Assembly (NCBI GenBank): GCA_964359435.1
Contig: CAYHSY010000012.1
Location: 1-19,894, forward strand
Direction: 5' to 3'
Source of the DNA: CAYHSY01 sp964359435
GTDB lineage: Bacteria; Patescibacteriota; Minisyncoccia; UBA6257; JAUSGH01
DNA: 19,894 bases
Shown here: piece by piece, positions 17,952-19,894 of the stretch
How positions within the stretch are numbered: the stretch's first letter is position 1
Layout of the letters: every line of letters starts with the position of its first letter
Translations under genes and position numbers: made by a program
The notes under the pieces: model-generated
The model's database searches: none
Seen by the model: the letters and a program-made list of their open reading frames with translations, nothing else
Told to the model about the DNA's origin: nothing

Positions 17952-19894
17952 TGTGGGTAATTATATTGTAACATAGCAAACCCGTTAGCACTCTGTCAAC
18001 GAGAGTGCCAGAGTGCAATTCAAAATGTAAAGATCAAAACGCAAAATTATAGTATCGCTACGCGATGATTTTAAAACTTTTATTTATTATCTGTCAATTT
18101 GATTTTTGATATTTAATTTTTGAATCAGTTAAAAAATTCCCGCTCCGGAACAATCCGAGGCGGGAAGAGAGTTACTGTTGCTGTTCTTGTTCTTGCTCGC
18201 GTAGAAGTTGCTGATGTCGCTCCTCCACCATCTTTCGACGGTTAGCGGCTTGTTCGTGGGTCTCCTCAACGTACTGCAGAGTCGAAACTACATAGATCAA
18301 GCCACAAACCGACGACCACCACAGCAAATGCAACACAGTCGCCATCAAAAGACGCTGACGGGCAATCAACCAGGCTTCACACTCGCCGCAGCACTGATCG
18401 ATTTCAGCCAAGTTCGCAGACCACTTCGCAAACCACATCGCCTCGCTCCTTCAACAAAAATTACCGCTTGCCTGGGCACAATGCCACGGCTAAGCTCCAA
18501 GACATTTTAACAAAACTTTGATTGTTATGTCAATTTCATTCTTAGTCGTCCTGCGCCCCAAAGTAAATCGTAGACTGGACAAAGCCCGCTCGCGGTTATA
18601 GCCAAGTGCCATAATGACCCGGGACGGCTCGGTGGTACGCGCCGAACACGCCGAGCCGGATGATGCCGCGACGCCATAAACATCCAGCGCAATCAATAAA
18701 TCCTGCGCTTTGTGTCCCGGAAAATAAATATTTAAATTATTCGGCAACCGATTTTTGAGCGAACCGTTCAATTCCATCCCCTCTTTCCTCCCCCTGCTTG
18801 CAGGTGGAGGATTAATCCCGCCACTCAACGCTTTGAGTGCGGGATTAAGGTGGGGGTTAATTTTTCGCCTGATTTCTTGCCAAAAATAATCCCTTAGCTT
18901 GGCGATCCGCTTCGCCTCCTTCTCCCGCATCGCTTCCGTAATCTCGACCGCTTCCGCAAACCCCGCGATATAGGGCACATTTTCCGTTCCGGCCCTCATA
19001 CCGCCTTCTTGCCCCCCGCCGGTTATAAAAGACGACAACAACCGGACGTCGGACGTCGGACGTCGGACATATAGCAATCCCATGCCTTTCGGACCATAAA
19101 TTTTGTGCGCTGAAAGTGTCATCAGATCGACATTCAATTCAGCCGGGCGGCACGGCAAATACTGAAACGCCTGCACCGCGTCAATATGTAATATCGGAAA
19201 TTGAGTAATTGGAAATTTATTGGGAATTGGGAATCGGGAATTGGGAATTTCCTTTCTAAAATCCTCTATTATTTTAGCGATCTCTTTTATTGGTTGTATC
19301 ATGCCAATTTCGTTATTCACGTACATTACCGACACCAAAACCGTCCGCTCATCCAATGCGGCTTTTAATTTTCCCAAATCCACCAATCCTTCACGCGAAA
19401 CCGGAATCCGCGCCACCTCAACCCCCTCCTTTTCCAAATCCGCCGCCGTCTCCGATATAGATTCGTGTTCTACGGTAGAAATAATTATCTTTGGCCTTAA
19501 ATTCTTTAATTTTGCACTGTCATTTTGCATTTTGATCTTTACATTTTTAATTACAGCGCGAAGCGCGAGATTATTGGCTTCCGTCGCGCTTCCCGTAAAG
19601 ATAATTTCACGATAACCACACTCTAACGCCCGCGCGATCTTCAAACGCGAATTAAAAACCGCCGCCGAGGCGATTTGCCCCTCTCGGTGCAAAGAACCTG
19701 GGTTTCCGAATTTATCCGTAAAATAAGGCCTCATGGCCGCCACCACCCCTTTATCAACCGGCGTCGCGGCCGCATGATCCAAATAAATCCTCTCCATATT
19801 ATTAACCATATTATAAAATAAATTTCCCAAAATTGAAAGAGTCCGTTGACAAACCATAAAAATCGCTATAAACTATAGTCATTATGCTTGAAAA

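Overview
The window looks like a piece of a small-genome bacterium of the Candidate Phyla Radiation (Patescibacteria). This is inferred from gene content: a secreted S-layer-like protein with an N-terminal coiled coil and a peptidoglycan-binding domain, several GT39/ArnT-type membrane glycosyltransferases, very compact gene spacing, few Shine-Dalgarno sites, and an HTH protein of a type I associate with these genomes. No rRNA, tRNA, CRISPR array, transposase or phage gene was found. TGA, TAA and TAG all end genes here, so the standard bacterial code fits.

Every confident gene is on the minus strand, so transcription runs right to left. At the right is a cysteine desulfurase (18490-19797) carrying several in-frame simple-repeat insertions, then an 88-residue Cys-rich membrane protein with a strong RBS and its own terminator. 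Next is clpB, controlled by a CIRCE/HrcA operator that encloses the -35 box. A polytopic membrane protein overlaps the clpB 3' end. It is followed by a helical/winged-helix protein whose linker is built from 11-bp TTGCCGATCG repeats.

The 472-bp stretch 13176-13647 is purely regulatory. It holds a terminator/anti-terminator-like pair of alternative hairpins, an extended -10 promoter and a long structured leader for the S-layer-like gene. That gene (13175 down to 9480) is split by one in-frame TAG into 703- and about 525-residue parts. It ends at a strong terminator, beside a 106-bp element with 19-bp inverted ends.

The left half is a cell-surface glycosylation cluster. Two tandem GT39 paralogs each have their own near-leaderless promoter. 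They are followed by a probable operon: a second peptidoglycan-binding surface protein, a TPR protein, a third GT39 paralog in which the catalytic Asp-Glu has become Asp-Asn, and two GT4 glycosyltransferases. A reasonable reading is that the GT4 enzymes build a lipid-linked sugar on the cytoplasmic face and the GT39 enzymes transfer sugars outside the membrane, perhaps onto the surface proteins encoded alongside. That functional link is inference.
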